Assembly: GCA_910588795.1 (NCBI GenBank)
Contig: CAJURI010000082.1
Span: 1-7,591 of the forward strand
DNA: 7,591 bases
Reading direction: 5' to 3'
From: an uncultured Duncaniella sp.
GTDB lineage: Bacteria > Bacteroidota > Bacteroidia > Bacteroidales > Muribaculaceae
A program made the translations under genes and the position numbers. Below are positions 1-5,909 of the stretch, piece after piece (position 1 is the first letter of the stretch; each line of letters opens with the position of its first letter). The notes beneath the pieces were generated by a model. The model was not told the DNA's origin. It worked only from the letters and a program-made list of their open reading frames with translations, and did not search any database.

Positions 1-2
1 TT

Positions 3-137
3 CTGCCGTTCAAGAAGTTGGACTCACTATTTTATGGTTTAGCGGACAGTAATACTCTGAAATCTATAGAATCATACAACCCCTTGAATGGCAATATCCA
101 TAATGCGGAGCCATTCAAGGGGTTGTATATGCAATGA
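3..137 (+). CDS. Possible 3' end of an unidentified gene entering from the left edge
   Basis: Frame 3 of the plus strand is open from the window edge to a TGA at 135-137, about 44 codons. The predicted tail contains lysines, leucines and aromatics (it starts LPFKKLDSLFYGL and ends FKGLYMQ). I recognise no family. The DNA is visibly more AT-rich than the sugar genes next to it. A perfect 19-bp inverted repeat (74-92 with 110-128) lies inside this frame, which is unusual for coding DNA and argues for an untranslated terminator region instead. An open frame of this length can also occur by chance. If real, the gene would converge on the minus-strand mutarotase with only 12 bp between the two stop codons. 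Confidence 0.2.
   Translation: MPFKKLDSLFYGLADSNTLKSIESYNPLNGNIHNAEPFKGLYMQ
74..128. terminator. Perfect 19-bp inverted repeat, candidate terminator of the sugar operon
   Basis: Positions 74-92 are the exact reverse complement of 110-128, giving a 19-bp stem with a 17-nt loop (93-109). The stem core contains AACCCCTTGAATGG. Its near arm starts 21 bp past the minus-strand mutarotase stop codon (150-152), the right place for the operon's terminator. Neither side has a clear run of T. Minus-strand transcripts leave the stem into a sequence like GATTCTATAGATTT, so it is not a textbook intrinsic terminator. It could instead act as a convergent two-way terminator, stabilise an mRNA 3' end, or be the remnant of a mobile or repeat element. 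Confidence 0.45.
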
Positions 138-149
138 GAATATGTAATG

Positions 150-533
150 TCAGTCGTAAAGATAGAACATACGCTCCATCAACTGCCATTTCTGATCGGA
201 TGTGGCGTCGGGATCACAGCCCTGGAACAGTGAGACATACTTCTCCCACTCGGCCTGACGCGGCAGAGTGGCGAGTTTTGCCATAGCCTCATCCCACTGG
301 AAATCAAGAGGAGTCTCGACTATCATGAACAGCCTGTTGCCGAGGATATATATCTCCATCTCAAAGATTCCTACCTCCCGTATGCCGTCAAGAATCTCAC
401 GCCACGCCTTGGACCGGCTATGGCACTCACGATAAGCAGCGATAAGCCTCTCATCGTCCTTGATGTCCATTGTCTGGCAATAACGCTTTACTGGCCGGTC
501 ATATTGCCTCACAGGATAGCCGTTATGGTCCAT
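150..533 (-). CDS. L-rhamnose/L-fucose mutarotase, RhaM (DUF718) family
   Basis: This small cytosolic enzyme is expected to interconvert alpha and beta anomers of a 6-deoxy-L-sugar. From the ATG at 533-531 it is 127 aa, slightly longer than the roughly 104 aa of E. coli RhaM. Matches to that fold include a first strand VKRYCQTMDI (residues 15-24), a Y34-x3-H38 pair equivalent to the RhaM Tyr/His active-site pair, the central strand RLFMIVET (67-74), W96 in the EWEKY segment, and an aromatic FYLYD C-terminus. The frame also opens at an upstream TTG (551-549), which would overlap the dehydrogenase gene by 17 bp. I prefer the ATG because it begins one base after that gene's TGA. A later ATG at 470 would remove the first strand. 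It is the last gene of the cluster, so coupled translation is likely. RhaM-type enzymes act on rhamnose or fucose; the neighbours favour L-fucose or a relative. Confidence 0.87.
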   Translation of the reverse strand: MDHNGYPVRQYDRPVKRYCQTMDIKDDERLIAAYRECHSRSKAWREILDGIREVGIFEMEIYILGNRLFMIVETPLDFQWDEAMAKLATLPRQAEWEKYVSLFQGCDPDATSDQKWQLMERMFYLYD

Positions 534-534
534 G

Positions 535-1557
535 TCATTCAAACTTTGCAAGAATACGGAACACCTTGCCCGGATTCTCCGACCAGTACTTGAGAGCGTC
601 CGACACCTCCTCGGGGCTTACTATGCGGCTGATAAGCTCCTCCACAGGACAATTTCCGCGTGAAAGATAGCGGATCACAGCATTGAAGTCGGAAGGCATG
701 GCATTGCGTGAGCCGCGTATGTCGAGCTCTTTCTGCACAAAAAGTTTGGTGTGGAACGACACATCCGACTTGGCATACCCTATGCACACCACACGTCCGG
801 CAAACGCCACTTCATCGACAGCAAGGACATATGTCACAGGGGACCCCACAGCCTCGACCACCACGTCAGGGCCGCAACCACCGGTAAGAGCCATAAGCTC
901 CTTATGGAAATCGGCCGACTTAGAGTTGAGCGCGTGTGCCGCGCCGAGTCTTTTGGCAAGCTCGAGCTTTTCATCGTCAAGGTCCACAGCAATCACCGTA
1001 GCCCCGCGCATCGACGCCCTCACCACAGCTCCGAGACCTATCATACCGCAGCCAATCACCATCACAGTGTCAATGTCACTGACAGCACCGCGGTCTACGG
1101 CATGGAACCCCACACTCATGGGCTCAATGAGGGCACAGTCGCGCGGCGAGATGCCTGGAGCAGGGATCACTTTGCTCCAGGGCACAGCTATATAGCCACA
1201 CATCGCTCCGTTGCGCTGCACGCCAAGAGTCTGGTTGTGCTCGCAGGCATTGGGGCGTCCCTTGCGGCAGGAAGAACACTTGCCGCACGCAGTGTAAGGA
1301 TTCACGGTCACACTCATACCCTCGGAGAACAGACCCTCAGGGACATCCTTGCCTATGGCCTCAACAGTACCACCGATCTCATGACCGGGAATCACGGGCG
1401 AGATAGCCATAGGATTGCGTCCGAGATAAGTGTTGAGGTCCGATCCGCAGAACCCCACATAATGTATTTTTATAAGCACCTGATCGGAAAGGAGCACAGG
1501 TCTGTCCTGTTCCACCAGTCTGACTTCACCTGGAGAGGAAATCTGAATTGATAACAT
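535..1557 (-). CDS. Zinc-dependent medium-chain alcohol/polyol dehydrogenase (RspB/LgoD/threonine-dehydrogenase-like)
   Basis: This 340-aa cytosolic MDR-family oxidoreductase is predicted to be NAD-dependent. The N-terminal GroES-like domain holds the catalytic zinc ligands C37 (GFCGSD), H59-E60 (PGHE) and E145 (IEP). The structural zinc is supported by four cysteines, C91, C94, C97 and C105. The Rossmann fold shows G169-x-G171-x-x-G174 (VIGCGMIGLG), and the second strand ends with D192 (AVDLD), which usually favours NAD over NADP. The C-terminal pattern SRNAMPSDF resembles RspB and L-galactonate/L-gulonate dehydrogenases. Its position between a lactonase and a mutarotase suggests it oxidises a sugar acid or deoxy-keto acid of the fucose/galactose route, but the exact substrate is inference. 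A 72-bp AT-rich gap separates it from the upstream lactonase gene, so an internal promoter is possible. L-threonine or another polyol remains an alternative substrate. Confidence 0.9.
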   Translation of the reverse strand: MLSIQISSPGEVRLVEQDRPVLLSDQVLIKIHYVGFCGSDLNTYLGRNPMAISPVIPGHEIGGTVEAIGKDVPEGLFSEGMSVTVNPYTACGKCSSCRKGRPNACEHNQTLGVQRNGAMCGYIAVPWSKVIPAPGISPRDCALIEPMSVGFHAVDRGAVSDIDTVMVIGCGMIGLGAVVRASMRGATVIAVDLDDEKLELAKRLGAAHALNSKSADFHKELMALTGGCGPDVVVEAVGSPVTYVLAVDEVAFAGRVVCIGYAKSDVSFHTKLFVQKELDIRGSRNAMPSDFNAVIRYLSRGNCPVEELISRIVSPEEVSDALKYWSENPGKVFRILAKFE

Positions 1558-1571
1558 ATTAAATAACTCTT

Positions 1572-1601
1572 ATAAATTAGTTATAATTAAAATAATCTCA
1601 A
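1572..1601 (-). promoter_or_regulatory. Candidate internal promoter for the Zn-dehydrogenase and mutarotase
   Basis: In the 72-bp AT-rich gap, the minus strand carries TTG (complement of 1599-1601), a 19-nt spacer, and TAATTTAT (complement of 1572-1579). This resembles the Bacteroidetes -33 TTTG and -7 TAnnTTTG arrangement, but the -7 box lacks the final TTG match. A start site near 1567 would give a leader of about 10 nt. AT-rich DNA yields such matches easily, so this is weak. Confidence 0.27.
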
Positions 1602-1629
1602 GTAACCCTTCCTTAGGGCTGACACTTAC

Positions 1630-2547
1630 TTATTCCGACATGTTCTTTACATAAGGAAGGTCGACAAGTTCTCCGAACCCATAGAATCTCCGGGCATTCT
1701 CACCGAGGAACAGACGCTTCTCCTCATCGCTAAGCTCTTTGGATTTAGACACGAAGTCATACGACATCCTGTAAGTGATAGCCGTTATGGTGCGCGGATA
1801 GTCCGAGCCCCACATAAGCTTCCCGAATCCAACCTCATCAGCCGCCGTGCGTATGGCCTTTATGGCACTCGGGAAAGGATAGAATTCGGAATTGAACAGC
1901 CACGTGATCCCGCCTGACTCAACCGACACATTCTCGTGGCGCGCAAGACGTATCTGCTCAAGCCATCTGGGCACTGTCACCATGCCGAAATGCCCGACAG
2001 CGATCTTAAGACGCGGACATTCAGCAATCACCTCCTCCATCTCTGCCACCTGGGCATCACCGTCGGCAAGCGTTATGGAAAGGATCATGCCATTGCGCTC
2101 CATGTATCTGAACATCGCCATCATCTCGTCAGAAGTGAGCCACACCCTCCCCTCAGGAAGGAACAGACGGTGGGCAGGCACCGCCACAGCCTTGAACCCG
2201 CGGCGGTGAAGATCCTCCACCTGGGCATAGAACCCCGGACGGCGCACCTCGCAGAATCCACACACGAAGAACCTGTCGGGATAGCGGCGCGCCACTTCCT
2301 CAAGATACTCGTTCTGGTTTCCGTCGATAAACTCCTGTACTATCACGGCAGCCGACACCTGAGCATAATCCATATTGGAGAGAAAAACTTCGGCACTGTT
2401 CCTGCCGTCAATCATGAACGGCGGGAGCATCTGCCTTTCCTCGCCCATAAAGTCAGCGCGCCCGTTAGGGAGCGGACGTATGGGAAGACCGTTCACTACC
2501 GTGTCCTGTCTCAGCCACAGATGGGCATGCGCATCAATAATCTTCAT
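1630..2547 (-). CDS. Amidohydrolase-2 family protein, probable L-fucono/L-galactono-lactonase (COG3618-like)
   Basis: This 305-aa TIM-barrel metal-dependent hydrolase has no signal peptide, so it is probably cytosolic. The first strand carries the family metal-binding motif D5-A-H7-A-H9. A later strand has CPRLKIAVGHFG with H186. The last-strand aspartate is D249 in WGSDYPRT, followed by the typical C-terminal GENARRFYGF helix (282-291). The family hydrolyses lactones such as L-fuconolactone; related PF04909 members include decarboxylases, which is the main alternative. It lies directly downstream of an L-galactose/L-fucose-type dehydrogenase that would make a lactone, which strengthens the lactonase call. 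The start ATG at 2547 is preceded by a purine-rich AGGAAG four bases upstream, one of the few Shine-Dalgarno-like sequences in the window. The gap from the AKR stop is 32 bp, consistent with one transcript. Confidence 0.82.
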   Translation of the reverse strand: MKIIDAHAHLWLRQDTVVNGLPIRPLPNGRADFMGEERQMLPPFMIDGRNSAEVFLSNMDYAQVSAAVIVQEFIDGNQNEYLEEVARRYPDRFFVCGFCEVRRPGFYAQVEDLHRRGFKAVAVPAHRLFLPEGRVWLTSDEMMAMFRYMERNGMILSITLADGDAQVAEMEEVIAECPRLKIAVGHFGMVTVPRWLEQIRLARHENVSVESGGITWLFNSEFYPFPSAIKAIRTAADEVGFGKLMWGSDYPRTITAITYRMSYDFVSKSKELSDEEKRLFLGENARRFYGFGELVDLPYVKNMSE

Positions 2548-2579
2548 GACACTTCCTATAAAAAGACCTAACGAACTGG

Positions 2580-3512
2580 CTAAGAATTGGCCCAGCTCAC
2601 ACGCTTCTGGTCACCTATAATCTCGCGCACCTCCTCTACGAGCTGCATGTCTGCGGGCTCACTTATGTAGTCGATGTTTCTCTTCACATTGTCAGGATTT
2701 GCCGAACTGAACAGCGTGGTAGCTATACGAGGATTGGAAACGGAGAACTGCATGGCAAGCTTCTCTATAGGATACCCCTTTGCGGCGCAATGCTGCACAG
2801 CCTTGCGGCAAGCCTCGACAAGAGGCTTGGGAGCAGGATGCCATGCCGGCACACCGCGCTGCGACAGCAGACCCATTGACAGCGGCGAGGCGTTTATGAC
2901 CCCGACACCGTTTGCCTCGAAGAAATCAAGGAAATCAATCAGTTTGTCATCATTAAGTGCATAATGGCAGAAACTCAGCACACTCTCCACCGAACCCGGG
3001 GCTGCATGCTCGATCACCCACTTGAGATTCTCAAGCTGAAGGTCAGTGACACCCACATGTCCCACCACACCTTTATCCCTGAGCTCCACAAGAGCAGGAA
3101 GTGTCTCGCCGACCACCTGATTGAGATCGGCAAACTCCACATCGTGTACATTTATTATATCTATGTAATCTATACCGAGGCGGTCCATGCTCTCATAGAC
3201 ACTCTCCTTGGCACGTTTTGCCGAGTAATCCCATGTATTGACACCGTCCTTGCCGTAACGGCCCACCTTTGTGGAAAGATAGTAGGCGGAACGGTCAATA
3301 TCCCTCAAAGCCTTACCAAGCACAGTCTCTGCCTTGTAATGCCCGTAGTAGGGCGACACATCGATAAAGTTCATACCTTTCTCTATGGCGGTATGCACCG
3401 CTTTTATGGCGACACTGTCATCGGTCTCGTGAAACACACTTCCGAGCGACGACGCACCATAACTGAGACAGGACACCTTAAGCCCCGTCTTGCCTATCTC
3501 TCTGTACTCCAT
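2580..3512 (-). CDS. Aldo/keto reductase, L-galactose/L-fucose dehydrogenase type
   Basis: This 310-aa cytosolic AKR-fold enzyme is expected to oxidise C1 of an L-sugar to its 1,4- or 1,5-lactone with NAD(P). The catalytic tetrad is visible: D51 (NFIDVSPYYG), Y56, K82 (STKVG) and H123 (NVHD). From memory, the whole chain closely follows plant L-galactose dehydrogenase: the N-terminal GKTGLKVS...GASSLGSVF, SPYYG, SFCHYALND, VGVINASPLSMGLLSQ and PAWHPA blocks all have counterparts. L-fucose is 6-deoxy-L-galactose, so either sugar fits. The frame stays open upstream to 3683, but those 57 extra codons overlap pgpA, carry the promoter-like DNA and do not resemble an AKR. The ATG at 3512-3510 gives the family's normal N-terminus (MEYREIGKTG). 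It is the first gene of the sugar cluster. Confidence 0.9.
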   Translation of the reverse strand: MEYREIGKTGLKVSCLSYGASSLGSVFHETDDSVAIKAVHTAIEKGMNFIDVSPYYGHYKAETVLGKALRDIDRSAYYLSTKVGRYGKDGVNTWDYSAKRAKESVYESMDRLGIDYIDIINVHDVEFADLNQVVGETLPALVELRDKGVVGHVGVTDLQLENLKWVIEHAAPGSVESVLSFCHYALNDDKLIDFLDFFEANGVGVINASPLSMGLLSQRGVPAWHPAPKPLVEACRKAVQHCAAKGYPIEKLAMQFSVSNPRIATTLFSSANPDNVKRNIDYISEPADMQLVEEVREIIGDQKRVSWANS

Positions 3513-3556
3513 GTTTAAATTTTGTCTCGATATTAGAAATTCGGTGATAATTTCTG

Positions 3557-3564
3557 CAAAAATA
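3557..3564 (-). promoter_or_regulatory. Putative -7 box for the sugar-catabolic operon
   Basis: The minus strand reads TATTTTTG here, a full match to the Bacteroidetes TAnnTTTG -7 consensus. It would start transcription around 3551, giving a leader of roughly 40 nt before the aldo/keto reductase ATG at 3512. I see no convincing TTTG at the usual 19-21 nt upstream; the nearest, at 3597-3600, is too far away. A poor -33 box could mean an activator is needed, which would suit a substrate-induced sugar operon, but that is inference. Confidence 0.5.
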
Positions 3565-3639
3565 CAACAATTCGATGAGAATTTACACCCGAGAGCCAAA
3601 TTTTTAGAGCCCGAGGAGGAGAATATGCAGGAAATTGCG

Positions 3640-3647
3640 TAATTTTG
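3640..3647 (+). promoter_or_regulatory. Putative -7 box for the pgpA-glnS-TPR operon
   Basis: The plus strand reads TAATTTTG, a full match to TAnnTTTG. A start near 3652 would leave a leader of about 18 nt before the pgpA ATG at 3670. No TTTG stands at the expected -33 position (about 3615-3620 reads as a purine-rich GAGGAGGA stretch). This is the only good match between the two divergent genes on this strand. Confidence 0.5.
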
Positions 3648-3669
3648 CATTTCAAGCAGAGTTTTCACT

Positions 3670-4176
3670 ATGAGCGACAACAACTACAGGAAACTTGGGG
3701 TCGCACCCCGCTTTCATGAAATTCTCTCCACAGGCTTTTACACCGGGCTTCTGCCGGGAGCACCGGGCACATACGCGGCATTCACGGCACTGATCATATG
3801 GTACGTGCTGTATCTGACACTCACACCGCTGGCACTGACACTCACAACAATCGCACTTATTGTCGCGACCACAGTGGCTGGCGCATGGACATCATCGGTT
3901 ATGGAGCGATACTGGGGTCCTGACCCGCGCGCTGTAGTCATCGACGAATATGTAGGGTGCTGGATACCGCTTCTCGTAGCTCCATGCGGGGAATACACCT
4001 GGATATTCGCGCTTCTGGGGTTCGGACTGTTCCGGCTCATTGACATAACCAAGCCGTTAGGCTGCCGAAAGATCGAACAAGTGTGCCCCGGAGGATGGGG
4101 CGTGATGATGGATGACGTCCTTGCCGGGACATATGCCCTCATCATAGTATATATACTCAAACTGGTAATATTCTAA
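3670..4176 (+). CDS. pgpA: Phosphatidylglycerophosphatase A
   Basis: This 168-aa inner-membrane enzyme removes phosphate from phosphatidylglycerol phosphate to give phosphatidylglycerol. PgpA (PF04608) hallmarks appear in order: the N-terminal STGFYTGLLPGAPGTYAA (residues 20-37), the DPRAVVIDEYVGCW block with D85, D92 and E93 (85-98), and FRLIDITKPL followed by GGWGVMMDDVLAGTYA with D148-D149 (121-156). Hydrophobic segments at roughly 36-50, 54-72, 96-120 and 150-168 fit a multi-pass membrane protein. The length is normal for the family. The start ATG has no clear ribosome binding site, as is common in Bacteroidetes. The glnS start follows after 22 bp, so the two are probably co-transcribed. 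Confidence 0.93.
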   Translation: MSDNNYRKLGVAPRFHEILSTGFYTGLLPGAPGTYAAFTALIIWYVLYLTLTPLALTLTTIALIVATTVAGAWTSSVMERYWGPDPRAVVIDEYVGCWIPLLVAPCGEYTWIFALLGFGLFRLIDITKPLGCRKIEQVCPGGWGVMMDDVLAGTYALIIVYILKLVIF

Positions 4177-4198
4177 TCATCGATACATTCTCACATAA

Positions 4199-5896
4199 AT
4201 GGAAAGTAACGAAAATACAATGCCGGAGGCCAAGGGCCTCAATTTCGTAGAAGAGATCGTGAAAAACGATCTCAAGGAGGGGAAGAATGGCGGACGCCTC
4301 AACACCCGGTTCCCACCCGAGCCTAACGGCTACCTGCACATAGGACACGCCAAAGCAATCTGCATGGACTTCGGCATCGCTGAAAAATTCGGAGGGACAT
4401 GCAACCTGCGTTTCGACGACACCAACCCCGTAAAGGAAGATGTGGAGTATGTCGATTCCATACGCGAGGACATCAAATGGCTCGGTTTCGACTGGGGAGA
4501 CCGCGAATACTATGCCTCCGACTATTTTCCACAGCTCTTTGATCTGGCTGTACGCCTCATAAAAGAAGGGAAAGCGTATGTCGACGACCAGACTTCCGAA
4601 CAGATAGCCTCTCAGAAAGGCACACCCACCCAGCCCGGCACCGAAAGCCCTTACCGCAACCGCAGCGTGGAGGAGAACCTCGATCTGTTCATGCGCATGA
4701 ACGCCGGAGAATTCGAGGAAGGATCGCGTGTGCTGCGCGCCAAAATCGACATGGCAAACTCCAACATGCACTTCCGCGACCCCATCATGTACCGCATCAT
4801 CAAGACACCACACCACCGCACAGGCACCAAGTGGAAAGTCTATCCTATGTATGACTTCGCCCACGGCCAGAGCGACTATTTCGAAGGTGTCACCCACTCT
4901 ATATGCACGCTTGAGTTCGTGCCTCACCGCCCGCTCTATGAATACTTCGTCAAGGAACTTGCCGACGAGAGCTACTGCCCGCGACAGATAGAGTTCAACC
5001 GTCTCAACCTCACCTACACAGTGATGTCGAAACGCAAACTCCTTCAGCTCGTCAAAGAGGGGCTTGTGGCCGGATGGGACGATCCGCGCATGCCAACCAT
5101 CTCCGGATTGCGCCGCCGAGGGTTCACACCGCGCTCCATACGCAACTTCATCGATGCCATAGGATATACAAAATATGAGGCACTGAACTCCATCTCCCTC
5201 CTTGAGCATGCCGTACGCGACGACCTCAACAGGATAGCCACACGAGGAATGGCCGTCATCAATCCCGTAAAGGTAGTGATCACGAACTATCCGGAAGGAC
5301 AGACCGAAACCGTGGAAATGGAGAACAACCCCGAGGATCCGGAATCAGGCTCTCACAAGATGCCTTTCTCACGCGAGATATACATCGAGCGTGACGATTT
5401 CATGGAAAATCCGCCCAAGAAGTTCTTCCGTCTTGCACCCGACGGTGAAGTGCGTCTCAAGGGAGCATACATAGTGAAATGCACCGGAGTGAAGAAAGAT
5501 GCCGAAGGGAATATCGAGGAGATCTACTGCACATATGACCCCGACACACGCAGCGGTCTTCCGGGAGCTGCCCGCAAGGTGAAAGGCACGCTCCATTGGG
5601 TGTCGGCACCGACAGCAGTCAATGCTACAGCCAGAATATACGACCGTCTGTTCTGTGTCGAAAACCCTGCCGCCGAGACAGAGCGTGACTTCCGCGAAAT
5701 GCTCAACCCCGACTCACTCAAAGTAGTGGAAGGGATAAAAGTAGAACCTTATCTCGCAGAGATAGCCAAGCCGGGAGTCCCGCTGCAGTTCCAGCGCATA
5801 GGATACTTCACCCTCGACCCGGACTCCACACAGGACAACCTTATATTCAACCGCACCATAGCCCTGAAGGACTCCTGGGAGAAGATCAACAAGTAA
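4199..5896 (+). CDS. glnS: Glutaminyl-tRNA synthetase
   Basis: This 565-aa class I aminoacyl-tRNA synthetase charges tRNA-Gln with glutamine in the cytoplasm (E. coli GlnRS is 554 aa). The HIGH signature is H47-I48-G49-H50 within RFPPEPNGYLHIGHAKAI. The KMSKS loop appears as V275-M276-S277-K278-R279, the usual GlnRS/GluRS variant. The PPEPNGYLH form and the DPRMPTISGLRRRG block (295-308) mark it as GlnRS rather than GluRS. The C-terminal half contains the beta-barrel anticodon-binding region and appears complete, ending in LIFNRTIALKDSWEKINK. The first ATG (4199) gives an N-terminus like other Bacteroidetes GlnRS; a second ATG at 4220 is possible. Its presence indicates direct charging of tRNA-Gln. 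The TPR gene starts 13 bp after the stop, so co-transcription is likely. Confidence 0.98.
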   Translation: MESNENTMPEAKGLNFVEEIVKNDLKEGKNGGRLNTRFPPEPNGYLHIGHAKAICMDFGIAEKFGGTCNLRFDDTNPVKEDVEYVDSIREDIKWLGFDWGDREYYASDYFPQLFDLAVRLIKEGKAYVDDQTSEQIASQKGTPTQPGTESPYRNRSVEENLDLFMRMNAGEFEEGSRVLRAKIDMANSNMHFRDPIMYRIIKTPHHRTGTKWKVYPMYDFAHGQSDYFEGVTHSICTLEFVPHRPLYEYFVKELADESYCPRQIEFNRLNLTYTVMSKRKLLQLVKEGLVAGWDDPRMPTISGLRRRGFTPRSIRNFIDAIGYTKYEALNSISLLEHAVRDDLNRIATRGMAVINPVKVVITNYPEGQTETVEMENNPEDPESGSHKMPFSREIYIERDDFMENPPKKFFRLAPDGEVRLKGAYIVKCTGVKKDAEGNIEEIYCTYDPDTRSGLPGAARKVKGTLHWVSAPTAVNATARIYDRLFCVENPAAETERDFREMLNPDSLKVVEGIKVEPYLAEIAKPGVPLQFQRIGYFTLDPDSTQDNLIFNRTIALKDSWEKINK

Positions 5897-5909
5897 CCTC
5901 ACCTCCAAT

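Noticed and set aside
751..1551. 266-aa open frame on the plus strand opposite the Zn-dehydrogenase
   Set aside because: The opposite strand has complete zinc and Rossmann motifs. This frame is rich in His, Ser, Arg and Thr, typical of a shadow frame in GC-rich coding DNA.
1606..1618. Short CCCT/AGGG hairpin in the gap between the amidohydrolase and dehydrogenase genes
   Set aside because: Only 4 bp pair around a 5-nt loop and no T-run follows closely; it is too weak to call a terminator or attenuator.
1936..2571. 211-aa plus-strand frame opposite the amidohydrolase
   Set aside because: Composition is His/Arg-rich with no domain, and it runs opposite a complete amidohydrolase with DAHAH and GSDYP motifs.
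2964..3518. 184-aa plus-strand frame opposite the aldo/keto reductase
   Set aside because: It is a shadow frame; the minus-strand AKR has the full catalytic tetrad.
3513..3683. Extension of the aldo/keto reductase frame 57 codons upstream to 3683
   Set aside because: It overlaps the pgpA start, covers both promoter-like boxes, and has no AKR similarity; the family N-terminus begins at the ATG at 3512.
4157..5209. 350-aa open frame on the minus strand opposite glnS
   Set aside because: It is a shadow of glnS, whose HIGH and MSKRK motifs are intact; the translated product has no recognisable motif and is full of V, F and C.
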